NCBI GenBank assembly: GCA_000231825.2
Contig: AFXF02001781.1
Span: 1-64,000 of the forward strand
Origin: Tetrahymena elliotti 4EA
Lineage: Eukaryota > Ciliophora > Oligohymenophorea > Hymenostomatida > Tetrahymenidae
Length of the DNA: 64,000 bases
Direction: 5' to 3'
Of this stretch, positions 38,724 to 51,800 are shown in pieces (positions within the stretch are counted from its first letter, which is position 1; each line of letters starts with the position of its first letter). Made by a program: the position numbers and the translations under genes. A model generated the notes under the pieces. The model had not been told where the DNA came from. It made no database searches and saw only the letters and a program-made list of their open reading frames with translations.

Positions 38724-41700
38724 TCAGTTAACTCTAATGCTACCTCCATTACCTTTATTATGTCCAGCATTTAAGGAGGAGAATTTACGTTATAAAGCAT
38801 TTTCATCTCTATTACCTTTTAAAGCTAAAATTTTGGATTCAGTTTGAATAGGATCTACTTATTTCTTACCGATTTCAGGGAAAATTGTATCTGGAATAAA
38901 TTTAATTATTATAGAAACAAAATTTCCTAATATGCCAAATGCAATACAGATCAACCATTGTTCTATAGTAAGGCCATAATAACTGTAGCAATTAAATGCA
39001 ATACCAGCAAAAGTAACTAGAATAATCTAGAAAAAGATGATGATAAAAATTACAGAGAAGAAAAGTGGATTGCGAGTGATTCCTTTGAAAATGTTGATTT
39101 CATCACTTTTTATAAGAATAAATTATTAAGAATTTTATTAAATCTGAAGAAATAAAGAATGGAAAAAAATTTTTTTCTTACTGGATTTTTCTTGAGTTCA
39201 AGAAGTTAAATACTTGCATCATAACGAAGACATTAAAAATACAAGTAAAATGACGAGAAGGTACTGAATATTCATCCATAACAAGTTTATACAAATCATC
39301 TACTCCATTTATGTCCATCAACCTTCCCTAAACAACTTTTGTGCCTTCACGATTACTATATTTAGTTCTCCAGAATTCTCCAGTTTTATAATAAGGGTTT
39401 TTAACATCTCCATTGAATCTATCATCAAAATCATCACTCTTTTCTGGAAGGAATTCAGGTCCAGCAAAGATAAAAATAATCATAATTGTAAGTTAGAAAA
39501 TAGCTTAACAAATGATATGCTTGAACATTTTTCTAGAAATAATATACTCATCTCTATCATGCGGCTTCATTGTCAATAAATAATCACTTGGAGGTTCAGT
39601 TGCTAAGGCTAAGGAGGCAAATGTATCCATAATAAGATTAAGCCTATTTTATTTTAACCATAAATTAATTGAAAACATATAATAAATCAATTCTATTTTA
39701 CCAAAGCATTTAAATTGGAGCTAAAACTTCTTGCTTGATAACAGCTGCGCCAATTAAAGTGATCGATACTGCAACAATGTTAACTGTAAGTTAGAATTAA
39801 AGGAATTTTTTAATACATTCATAAATATTTCTTCCCCAAAGCACTGCTGCTAGAATACTTTTAAAGTTATCGTCCAGAATTACAATATCAGCAGCTTCCT
39901 TAGCAACTTCTGTTCCAGCGATACCCATAGCGAAACCAATATCTGCTTTCTTTAAAGCAGGTGCGTCATTTGTACCATCACCTGTGACTGCAACAACATT
40001 ACCTCTTTCAATGAGACCAGTAACTAGTGCATATTTATCTTCAGGACGAGAACGAGACAAAACATTTAAATGAGGAACAATTTTATCAAAAACGTCTCCA
40101 TGCAAAATAGTGTCAACTCTCAAATCTACACCATTTTTAGCTGCTGTTTTTTTATCTCTTGCACAATTACAAGTTTCTGTTTTGTGCTTTTTACATACAA
40201 TACCACCAATTTTTGATATAAAATCAGGACCTAGAAAAAAATATAAATATGATCAATTGAATATTGAAATAAAAATATTATTTTTGAAAATAAATGTGCA
40301 ATTTACCTTCCATAACTGAATAGGGATTACTATCATCTTCATTTGTAATAATACCACATTCTTTTGCAATAGCTCTAGCTGTATCTTTATTATCACCTGT
40401 AACCATTCTAACTTTGATTTATGCTTATTTACCTATTTTTGATGATTGATAATTTTTTTATTAAAGATTGATTTCTTTAAAATAAATATCACTATACATT
40501 TTTCAATAGCCCCTGGTACTTCTGGTCTAACTACATCATAAATACCAAAAATAGCCTGTAATGTAAGGTCGCTTGTTTCAATATCAAATACACCCTGCTC
40601 ATTCTTAGCAGTGATATCAGCATTATCAGGAAGATCTTTGTAGGCACAAACAATTGTTCTTAAAGCTTTATCAGCCATTTATTTGATACTGTCATGCATA
40701 ATTTATCTAGTTTTTTCAGTGATTGGGAGTACTTAGTCATCTTACTTTTTATGCCACTTTGTACATGAAGCTAAAACTAATTCTGATGCTCCTTTTACGT
40801 ATAATCTGCGAACCTAACCTCCATCTAAGGACTTTACTTTAACAATAACACTCATTCTTTTTCTTTTTGAGTTGAAGGGGAATTTAGTTTCAATTTAATA
40901 TGAGTTACGTATTTCTTCATAATTAAATCCTGCTAATTCAAGTAATTTTAAAGCAGCAATTTCTGTTTTTGAGCCTTTTTAAGTTGGACGAATCAAGGCT
41001 GCAGAGTTGATAGCAATTTATTCTTTAAAGATTTACACTGAATAATCAGTCATATTATGTTCCTATTTCAAATTAAATGTTGTTTCTCTCTAGAAAGATT
41101 TAATCTCATCATTCCACCAATCAGTTAAAGTCATTTCGTTTTTCGTTAAAGTTCCTATTTAATAATTTTTTAAATTAATTCAGGAAAATAATTTTTTTGT
41201 TTTAGTTTAAGGAAAGAAATACTTATTTTTCAGATGTAAATTTATAATAAAGAAAAATGAATTACCTGTTTTATCAGAGCAAATACAATTAGCACCTCCC
41301 ATAGTTTCACAAGCTTGTATTTACTTAACTAGATTTTAATCTTTAAGCATTTTTTTTACTGAAAAGGCTAAAGAAATTGTGACAGAAAGGGGTAAACCTT
41401 CAGGAATAGCCACTGCAACAACAGTGATGGCTAAAATTAAGTAATGTAATAAATCTAATATTTCTTTATACTCAAAATCATCTCCTTTGAGAATAGCTTC
41501 AATAACAAATCTAATGACTAATACAATATAAATTGTAATTGCAGAGTAAAGACCAAAGTAACCTATATCTCTAGCAATGGCTTCTAATTTTTGCTATAAG
41601 GGTGTTGCTCCTAATTCTTGAGTTCTTAGCAAAGCAGAAATTTTACCTGCGCAACTATAGTCACCAACAACTGCAACTACCATTTTGCCTTCACCTTATA

Positions 41701-43175
41701 AAACCTATTATTTTAAAAAGTTTATTTCTTAATGAGCTGTACTATTTATTTATCACTATCATCTTGCTAAATTGTATTTTATTAATCAAAATTTACTCTA
41801 GTTCCAGACATGATAACCACTGAAGGTACTTCATGACGAGAAGAAGTATTTTTTTCACCACTGTTAATGATTTGATTTCTAATTGCAATACAATCTTTCA
41901 ATACTTATTTCTTAATTGGATCTTTTTATTAAAATTTTGAATAAATAAAAAGAATAAAATATAGATGTAATAAATTGCTACCTGTTTCACCAGTCATAGC
42001 TGATTCATCAGTTAAGAGTTCTGAAGCTTCTAATACGATACCATCTGCAGGTATTTCCATACCTTCATTAAGAACAACAACATCACCAACTTAAACTAAT
42101 GACATATGCATATTCTAAGGCTTACCGTCTCTGATAACAGTAACAATTTTTTATTCATCTGAAACCTCGTTTAGCTTAGCAAATTATCTTTCCTAATTTT
42201 AGATAAAATGAATAAGAATTGAAAATATGAATGTATGATTTAGAAGATAAAAATAAAATATACTGATTTAATAATTTAAATAGAATTTAAATGAAAATAA
42301 TAGGTTATTGTTAATCTTTTATTAAGATTATCAAATTCAATTTAATAGTAATATAAGTTAATGAATGCCTTTTTTCAATCAAAATTAAGTATTAGCCATT
42401 ATTTCTAATTTATTAATGAATAAACAAAATTAAAAAAAATTACTTTTTAATAGTTGTTAATAGAAGTTACAAAACCTATAATAGATACTGCAACAAAAAT
42501 AGCAAAACCATCAATCCAGGCTATTGATCTTTTATCATCTGATGCTAAAGCCATTTCTAAGGTCAAAGCAGCGGCTGCGGCTACTAGCAACAGCTTAACA
42601 GTAAAATCATCTAGAGCTTCTAAAAATAGTTCAAAAAATGATTTAGGAGGGATTGGTACCTTTTAATTATCCCCAAATGCTTATTTTCTTTGGAGGAAAT
42701 CTTCAGGATCTTCTTTTAAACCATTTTTTAAATCTGTGTGAAGATACTATGCAAGCACTTCAACTCCTTCTATAGCTTCAAGTAAGTCTACATCCTCTGA
42801 AAAGTTTCTATCTTAACAAGCATAAGCGATAGCCATTAGCTTCTCCTTTGAAATTCCAAATTTACCAACGTTTCCCTTGTCTTCAGGGGCCTTCAAGTGG
42901 AAGGATTTAATTTCCTCCTCTTCGTCATTGTCTGATCCTTTATCACTTTTGTCATCTTTTTTCTTGGAGCTATTGTTTTTGTTTTATTAATTATCATCAT
43001 CATCATTGGATTTAATGTTTATATCATGCTTTTATTTTTGACTATTTTGATTTGTTTTTTCTTTATGATTTAGTTCATTATTTTGGTTGTTCATGACATC
43101 TTATTAATAGTTATTATTGTTTTCTCCCATTGCTGTTGGATCTTAATTTGATCCCTTGTTATCAATCTCAGACAT
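38724..43175 (-). CDS. P-type Ca2+-transporting ATPase, plasma-membrane (PMCA, type IIB) class
   Basis: Pumps Ca2+ out of the cytosol or into a store at the cost of ATP. The hydrophilic N-terminus ([20 protein letters not shown], then Lys/Asp-rich) is followed by 'LHTDLKNGL' and '[16 protein letters not shown]', the type IIB start. Other landmarks in order are the actuator '[10 protein letters not shown]', the phosphorylation site '[16 protein letters not shown]', and the hinge '[20 protein letters not shown]'. '[20 protein letters not shown]' and the C-terminal membrane helices follow, ending '[20 protein letters not shown]'. The last ~55 residues are polar and short, so a long calmodulin-binding tail like animal PMCA is not evident. 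At least eight introns interrupt the gene; one splits the DKTG motif. Stop is TGA at 38726-38724. The gene faces the ATG8-like gene tail to tail. Confidence 0.93.
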
Positions 43176-46100
43176 AAGTGTATTCTCCAGTTCTGTTTTT
43201 CAAACTTTAATAGTGCTTAAGCTGATACCTAAATTTGATTCTTTTTATTATTATTGTTTTATTTTTGATAGAATCTCTTTAAATTTTTTATTATTATTTA
43301 TATGATTCTATTTGTGAAAAATTCTTAAATCAAAAGAGCTTTTTTAACAATTAAGTATATTGTTCGTGTTTTCGAGGTATTATTCATTAATCAAATAGAT
43401 GTTATTTATTAATGGATGAATGACCTTTGAATTTTTATTATCTGATTTAAATAAAAAAGCAATATTTCATAAACTACCAATGACATTATAATTTCTATTT
43501 AGATGATATTAAAGTTATTTTTTAGAAGAATTTAGTTGCATATTCCTAAAAATAAATCACACCCAACTTCTCCTTCGATTTTATTTGTTAAAAAAAAACA
43601 TTCAGTAACTTAAAACATTTAATGCTGTACCATTTTGTATTGGTATTTTATATTATTAATAAAATGTAATGTGCCAGATTTGTATATAATTTTTTTAGCT
43701 TTTCTCCTCGAAAACTAGAAGATAAAATCGTTCAGATAGAGTGTAGTATTTTTAATATTTTATTTCTATAAAAATTAATTATGTTTCATGTGGAAAAAAA
43801 AAAATTCACTCAAAAAATTTATTGTTTTTCCATGTTTAATTGTTATTTGTTTATTCTTTTTCTTAAATGATGAATTAGATTAGTGGCCAATTTTTTGAGC
43901 CTTTCTCTTCTAAAGCAAACAAATAAAATAATTTAGGTCTAGTATAGTATTTTTAATATAAATTATAAATATTTTATCTGAAAACTATTAATATAAAAAA
44001 CAAGTATTAATACCCTAATAAGATAAATTAAGTGTAAAATAAATAATAACAAACACACATTATATGATCTGTAAATTATTTTCTAAAGGCATTATTGAAA
44101 TTAACAATGTGATAATTAATTTGTTAATTTGTTAGCAATATTAAATTTTTAGAAAAGTTTTAGAATTTGAATTGAGAAGAGCTTATATTTTTCATAAATG
44201 ATAAATGGAGATATATTTACCTAGAAGAATTAGCAGATTTACAAAAAGCTAGCCAAAATAATTAGCATAGTTTCTATAAATATCTTTAAAAATAACAAAA
44301 CAATAAAGTTCATACATTAAAATATGAATATGTATTTACTTCGGATTTATTTTACTTAGTTTTGTATTTTAGAAAGTTCTTTGATTTGTGGTTTTTCAAA
44401 TAATTTAAAAAGATATTTAAAGTTAAAGAAATTTAGTTTTTTTATAATTTAAACAAATAATAAAAGATAAAAAATCTATCTTAAAACTAAAAACCAATAA
44501 TTCTTAGTTGAATATTTTAATAGATACTACTATAATCAAGATTAAGTTTAAATATTTACACATTTTATGTAATTTTACTAAAATTTATCAAGATATTTAT
44601 CTAGCAAGCAAATATTTTTAACAAAATAAAGTCGAAATCGATATTAAAAATTCAAGAAGGAATATTCTTCAAGTAGAAGGTTAATTTTATAATCTTAATT
44701 AATTTTTTGGTTTACTCCCTTTAATATAAACTTAAAAATTTTCAATTAATCACTATAATCTAAAATTAGTAACAAATCATAATTTTTTCAGAATGCAATT
44801 AATAAGACAATTGCATAAGTAACCTTACAAATCTTACTCCAATTAATTTAGTGAATAAGGGTTTTCTCTGATTTTATTTAAAAATCTGTCAGGTGTTCGA
44901 TTTTCTCTAAAATCAAAATAATTAAAAAAATAATCTCACCTTTTGAATTCTTAAAAATCGCTATGGATAGTTAATGTATTTTGTTTCTAAAAGAAAATTT
45001 AATATTCTTAATTTTAACATTGTTAATTTTTATTTTTATTGTTTTTAATTTATTTGAATCCACATTTTTTATTATGATTCTATCATAAATTCAAACTTAA
45101 AAAAAGTTCTGCACAAATGTTTTTAACTTGTAAAATATCATTCCAAAATAATCTGACCTCTTATTATCTTCTTCCCATGGCTATTTTATTTCATTTTACT
45201 ATTTTCATGCTTGATAAAAATTTCATCAGTTAGGATTAGAAATATCTATCTATTAGCTTTATTCTCAAACAAAATATTAAATTCTTAGTTTCATGATAAA
45301 AATGGTATTAGAATTTTGAGGCACATTGAATTTTTTTGAGTGATTATCAAATAAGAAACTTGTAAAATAGCATGAAATGAAATAAAAGAATCCAATAATT
45401 AACTAAAAGTTTGAACAAATAATTTTATAGAATTTAAATTAATATTAATAGTTTTGAAATAAAAAATCAGATAGAGTAATATTTTATGATATTAGTTCAA
45501 TCTTATGCAGAGTATCTCTTAAAATTTCTTTATGGCTAAAATGAAGAAAATATAATATTATTACAAAAGTTTATGCAAATTATCATTCAAATAAAATATG
45601 TATTTTTAAAATTAATTTTTTTGCTTCTTTTATAATTAATTATGCAATTTTAAAAGAAGAAGTAAACATCAAAAAATAGTATGAATATTACGAAAGAAAC
45701 TCAACTTAGAATTGATCAAAGCATAAATTAATTTATAATAAAAAAACAAATTAAAGAGATCAAAGATGTTTTTTTTATTGGTATTCTATCAAAATAAAAC
45801 AATTCGAAATTCAACTAAAAGATAAATCTTTAACCCTTTCAACAAGGGGTGCATTTGTAGGTAAACTTTAATATAAAGATTGATTCCTAAAAAATTAAAT
45901 TTTCAAAAATAATTTTGAAAATATTTTAAAGAAAATTTAATACGCAAAATGTTCGAGAAAAAAAAGTATATTTCTGTGTAAGTAAAAATTAAATTAATTG
46001 ATTTATATTAGTAGTTATCAAAAAAAAAAGATTAAAAATATTTCAGTTTAGTCAATTCATCAAAAAAATAACAAAAATACTTTAACCATTTAAAATTTCA

Positions 46101-46188
46101 ATTTAAATATATCATTTACATTATTAACTAGTTTATTAAATTAAAAGAAGATATAAATATTCAAACATATTAGTATTTTATTTTAGTC
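43176..46188. other. Gene-poor AT-rich intergenic region
   Basis: Three kilobases between the Ca2+-ATPase start and the 3' end of the multi-pass membrane protein gene. I checked open stretches, for example near 44.8 kb on the plus strand, and found none with domain-like composition or splice support. Confidence 0.6.
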
Positions 46189-47739
46189 TCAAAAGGCAAG
46201 TTACTCTAAAGAGGATTCATATAAATCATAGAAATTTGCTTATGGATTAACATTTAAATATTAACTTTCATATTTGAAGAAAACTATTTCTCTAAAAATA
46301 ATATCTTGCTACAATTATAAGAATTTCTACTGCATATTAATATATTACTTGGGAATATTTTTTGAATAAATTACCTATTATTATTGTTTTAGCTAACTAT
46401 AGTCCTTAATTATATTTAGAATTCTTTTGTTTTCGACTTCATAATTGAACTATATTTTTTTTATAGATCTATCGATTTAATAACTTTAAAATAATTTATC
46501 TAAAACTTTATCGGGAATTTTTTTATCAAACTCTACACTCATATTCCTATTGTTACTATTTGTATTATCATTAATTTATCTTTTTCCTACAAATGAAATA
46601 AATAATTCTTTATTCTAAAAATTTGAGAGTAAGCAATAAATATATTCTGAAAAATATTAATATTCTATAGGCTAATTATTAAGGAGAAATACTACTTCAG
46701 AAATTTAGTTTGATTTTAATAGTTATTATCTATTTAAGTTATTATATCTTTTTAAGTCCTCTTATGATTCTATTTAAATAAACTATTCATTAACTAATAT
46801 GGGATATAAATAGTATAGATATTTTTCATATAGATTGATTATAGAGTAAATTAAAGCTGATGTTATTATTAATATTAGAAAATGGGCGCTGATTTGTTAA
46901 GAAATAGTATCATAGTTTATCATTAAGCAAATTAATAAAAAGAAAATTTAAATTAATTTGTATGCTAATTGAAAATTTAAAACTCTAAAGGAGACATAAT
47001 TTTTAATATTAAATTCACCAATATTTCTAAGTTCAACTCCTCCATTGAGTAAAGTATTTATAAAGATAAATAAATACACAAAAATAATCATATCTGAATA
47101 AATCTATGTAGATTTATTTAAATGTTGATAAGTGATCAAAATAGATATCAGTATATTTACTGATAAAAAAATTTATAAAAAATTAGAAGTATCTATACAG
47201 GTAAATATCATTCCAAAATAAGCAAACAAAGAGATATATTCTGGGATCATTTTAGCATAATTTATATTACTATGATCCATAATTTTTTTTGACCAAACAT
47301 TATTTACATACAAAAAAAGTAAGAATAAGCAAGGCATAGCTAACATAATATTCACTTCATTATCTGACATCATTAACCACACGATTATAAATATTAATGA
47401 AGGAATCATAGATATATTCATCATTTCAGAAATAGGAATATCTACTGCATAATCATCATCTTCATCATCATGAATATTATTATTTTGTTAGAAATATAAA
47501 CCAAAAATTTCTTCAAAGGAAAACAATACCACTACAAAGATACCAACCATCTAGAATAAATTAGGCAAAGCAACAACAAAGATAAATAGTATTCTTATTA
47601 TTTTATCTAAACAAAACAAACCAATGAAGACATATTAATAACTTGTTCCCACCATGTTTGTGAAAAAGAAATAAATCTGTATGTATTAGATATATTTGAA
47701 ACACAAAAATGAAATTGTCTTATTTAAGTTCAGTTCCAT
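46189..47739 (-). CDS. Single-exon multi-pass membrane protein, 516 aa, unknown family
   Basis: One uninterrupted frame from ATG at 47739 to TGA at 46191-46189. The first ~330 residues contain roughly eight to ten hydrophobic helices, such as 'IFVVALPNLFQMVGIFVVVL', 'IPSLIFIIVWLMM', 'LAMPCLFLLFLYVNNVW', 'IIFVYLFIFINTLL' and 'ILIITSALIYSI'. A short acidic loop, 'HDDEDDDYAVDIP', follows the third. The last ~180 residues are hydrophilic, Asn/Gln/Lys-rich and probably cytosolic. No signal peptide separate from the first helix and no transporter signature was recognised. Such Ile/Phe-rich multi-pass proteins without introns are common ciliate-specific families. Function is unknown. Confidence 0.75.
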
Positions 47740-48872
47740 TTCTTTTTTTCTCTTCTATCTTTTTTCTTGCTTCTTACTTTTTTTTTTCTTTAATTTTTAT
47801 TAAATTTTAATTTTAAGGCTTCTTACTAAATGAGTAAATAGAAATCTGTAATTGGGATCATTTTATTTGATAAAAGATTTAAATTTATAATATTATTTAT
47901 TTTTTAAGATAATGGTTTAATTAAATTTCTTTCTTCAAATATGATTTTTCGAAAAATTTTTTACTTCTGAAATATCAAATTAATCTGTACTAACAAATAT
48001 GAGTAAAAAGATAAGTTTGGAAAAAAAAAGTAAATACAATATATATATATGTATAGTACCCTAGGGTACTGCCTTTTTCAAGGCTATACACTGAAGTTTT
48101 AGATATTACAATATAAATATTAAAGAAAAATTAAATTTTATTCCTTGGATAAAATCAAAAATAATCAGTTAATGATCTATAAATTCAGTAAAAAATAAAT
48201 AATAAAAATACAATAAATATAAAAGGATTCTTTTTATTATCTGGAGTGAAATGAAAATGATTTAAAAAAATTATCTTATGAGAAAACTAAAATAGGCTGG
48301 AAATAAAGTAATTGGTAATATTTTTGGTTAGTTCATCAAGAGAGAAGAAAAAAAAACAATCAATATTTAAGAATATAAAAATTTAACTTGATTCTTGATT
48401 ATGGAAAGCGTAATAAAAATAATACAAACATTCAAAGAAAAGAAAGAAGAAGAATAAGATTAGATTACAAAAATAAAATTGAAATTTGATTAAGTAAAAA
48501 GGAGAGAGGTATGCTTAATTTAGGCAAAATTATAAGTTTATTCTAACATAAGGTTATGAGAGGTTTAGCAATATTTTGATAGAAAATTGCTGTAAAATGA
48601 TGAAAATTGAGTCAATAAATAAAATATTTATGATCTTGTAAAAAACTTTATTCAAAATGATAGAATTTGAACCGTATAATTTAGATTGTTTTATTGGATT
48701 ATTTTGGTTGATATTTATTTATTAAACAATTTAATCAAAAAACTTTTTAAGTGAAAGAAAAAGATAGGTTTAAAACATTGATTTCATCAATAATAAAAGA
48801 AGGAATAAACAACCTTTATTGCATTGGCTAATTAATAATTAAACAAAATAACTTAGACAAATAATATTAATT
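47740..48872. other. Divergent intergenic region
   Basis: About 1.1 kb between two divergently transcribed genes, so it should contain both promoters. The only distinctive sequence is the nested inverted-repeat element at 48050-48090, listed separately. Confidence 0.6.
48050..48090. other. Compact nested inverted repeat (cloverleaf-like element)
   Basis: An outer stem TGTATAG (48050-48056) pairs with CTATACA (48084-48090). Inside it lie two further self-complementary segments: TACCCTAGGGTA (48057-48068), the core of the 16-bp perfect palindrome AGTACCCTAGGGTACT at 48055-48070, and CCTT-TTTC-AAGG (48072-48083). Together they can fold as a three-way junction. The element is more GC-rich than its surroundings. 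It lies 311 bases upstream of the minus-strand membrane-protein start and 783 bases upstream of the plus-strand CNBD gene. Role unknown; a structured RNA, a dimeric protein-binding site or a mobile-element remnant are all possible. Confidence 0.6.
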
Positions 48873-51800
48873 ATGAGTACGTTTGATGATAAAAATACTC
48901 ACCTTTCAAATTCAGATTTGAATCAGAATTAAGATATACTAGAAAAAACATCCGAAACAAGTAGCTTAAACAATCTGGATTTGCAATTCCTTGTATCTTT
49001 TTCATATTCATTGAGCTATCAAAACATTTTTTAATTTTTATAAAGCCAAGTCATATCCACTAAATCCTTTTAGAATAAAATAGACCTGCTATTTAGGCTG
49101 AAAAGCTTGATGAATATTTTAAAAATTTGACTTTTTTTGAGAAGTTACGCTAAGATGGAGGCTATTAGATTAATGATTTGTTACTTCATGAAGTAATTTT
49201 AATTTCTGAATTTAGTGATCAAATATTACTATTTTTTTAAATAATTTGATATTTTAACATCATAACATCTACATCTATTCAAGCTATAAGTTTAATAAAT
49301 GCCTACTTAAAATTATGCATTTGTATAATCAGAAATAGCTAAATCATATTGGTCCTTCTGTAAATTAGGAAAGACCTAAATAAATGTAGAAAAGAGAATT
49401 ATTATTAATTCTAAAACATAAAATCTTTAATAGCAAATTTATATTTACGAATTGCATTTGATCTTATATTAATTTAATATTTATTTTGTAGTAACTTTAA
49501 AATAACTATTTGAATAGGTTTGGAGAAATGTTGAGTTCACTAAGTTAGAAGCAAATACAATAATATTTAAAGAAAAAGAGCCTTCAAATAACAAAATGTT
49601 TATCATACTAAAAGGTAAAGTAGGTATTAATATTAAGCCTCTTTAAGAAGAATTATTTACTTAAGGAAATGAAAAAAATGAGTAGTAGCCTAATTCAAAA
49701 TAATAAAAAAATAACTCAAAAACCAAAGAGAGTAACGAAAATTAAAACTCATTGTAAAATACAGAAAGAAATGATCTTTAAAGTAAAAATTAATCTTATT
49801 CAAACAATCAATGCTTTATTTAATAATACATTTAAATAAATGAAGCTTCAACACCTTAAAAGCAAGGCTAATCTGTATTTAAATTAGATTAGTAGAGATT
49901 AGATGATGATGATGAAAATAATTAACAAGAATAAAGTGACAGCGAAAGTGAATAAGAAACAGTATAATCAGAATAATAAGAGAATAATCCCTTCCCATTG
50001 CTAGGTAGAAAAGTAGCTGAATTAGACTCTGGTAAAGCTTTCGGAGAATAAGCGCTTTTTAAAGAAGGAGGTTTTAGGAATGCAAGTGTTTATACATTAG
50101 AGTAGACTTGCTTTTTAGTGGTATGGAGAGATAAATTTTTAGGAGTACTTTCTGTTTTAGAATAAATAAAGTAAGATAAAATACAAAGGATAGGAAGAGT
50201 TCTTCCTTTTTTTGATGATATAGTGAGCTCTTAATTGAAAGATAGATTAGTTTATTTATTTGAAGATGTTAATTTCTCAAAGGGTACTATTCTAACCTAA
50301 GAAAACATAAAAGGATCTTATGTAAGTTATTTTTCTCTCTCTTTTTGTTAAATCTAATTTAGATAAAATTCTACATCACAAACAATCTAATTTCTTATTT
50401 TGGGATCTTTTAATTTTGTAGGTTATTGACCAGTAATTATTACATTAGAAAAAATAACTAAAATAAACATTTTGAGATAAATAAGTTTAATAATCTAAAA
50501 TCAATTTAAATCGTAACTCATCCAATTTTTGTTAAATTTATTTTCATTTTTCAATTACGATTATCATATCTATTTTTTTATTAAAAATTAGATATATGTT
50601 TTAAGAAGTGGTAGAGTTGCACTGGAAAAAAGCATTACTTTAGAAGAGTATAAGGTAAAAGAAAGTCAAGAAGTCAAAAGATAAACTTTTTAACATAGAT
50701 TTAGTGAGTTTACAACAGCAGAGCTTATAGGAGATGAAGTTTTAGAGGAGAAATCAAAAATATACTTTCATAAAAAAAACTTAAGACCATCTGAATACAT
50801 GTTTACATCTATTGTTTTGTCAAGTGAGGCTTAATTTTTAAGGCTTGATAAAAAGAAAGTAATTGATGGGTTTCCAAAATATATTGTTGAATAATTAAGA
50901 GAAAATATGATTGCTAAAAAGAAGATGCGTTAAAAAATAATTGAAGACTATGTTCAAAGAATTTAACCTAATTTTGTTGAATACTAAAAAAAAGATATTA
51001 GTATGAAAAAAACACTTGTCAAGAAATTTAAAATCTCAAATAATATAGTAGGACATCTTTTAGGTGAAAATACACCATTATCGTAGAGCTCAAGTCCTTC
51101 AAAAAAAGTTTAATTTTAAAATATTGTGAGAAATAGTATTCTTCCTCTTACCAAAAATCAATAAAATTATTCTTTAGAAGCCAATAAAACTCTCATATAA
51201 GATTTGTAAGTTATCAAATTGAAAAGACAAAAGAGTAATTCAACGAAAAAGGATGGAGATACTCCAATAAATATTGATAGCTAAAAGAACTATATGCAAC
51301 TAATAAATTAAAATAGCTATACTGATATAAAAAAAGGATTAAACTTAACAAACAAACAATCTCCCTTATCAATATAAACAAGCTCTAGCTTTTCTAATCA
51401 TTTCACTGGAAGATAATAGAATAGCTCCAATTAAAAAGAAGATATTAACAATATGAATAATATACATGAAAGTTTAACTTCTAGATCTTAGTTTTCAAAA
51501 TGCAAAACTGCTAATAGCTAATAAAATTCTTTGACAGATCATGATGGATTATCAGAAGGTTAAAACTATATACTTCCTAAAGGCTATAACAGTATTTCTA
51601 ATTTAAATAATTATTCTTCTAAAAATAGCAATAACAATTATAATAATCAAAGTGGAAGTATAAATGATCTTTAATTAATTTAGCAAGAGTATTTCTCAAG
51701 TTAAAAAAAATCATCTAAATTAAGGTTATCTTAAAGCATTCCTTCACTTGTTAATGTAAATAAAATTGCTAACTCTGAATAAAAGCCAAATCCAAATTTC

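Noticed and set aside
44799..45005. Plus-strand frame near 44.8 kb beginning MQLIRQLHKQ
   Set aside because: Opens only because TAA/TAG are sense codons; no domain, no splice structure, biased AT composition.
49369..49450. Extra exon in the CNBD gene after an acceptor-like TTAG
   Set aside because: No phase-compatible donor follows, and skipping it gives an uninterrupted CNBD match across 49192/49518.
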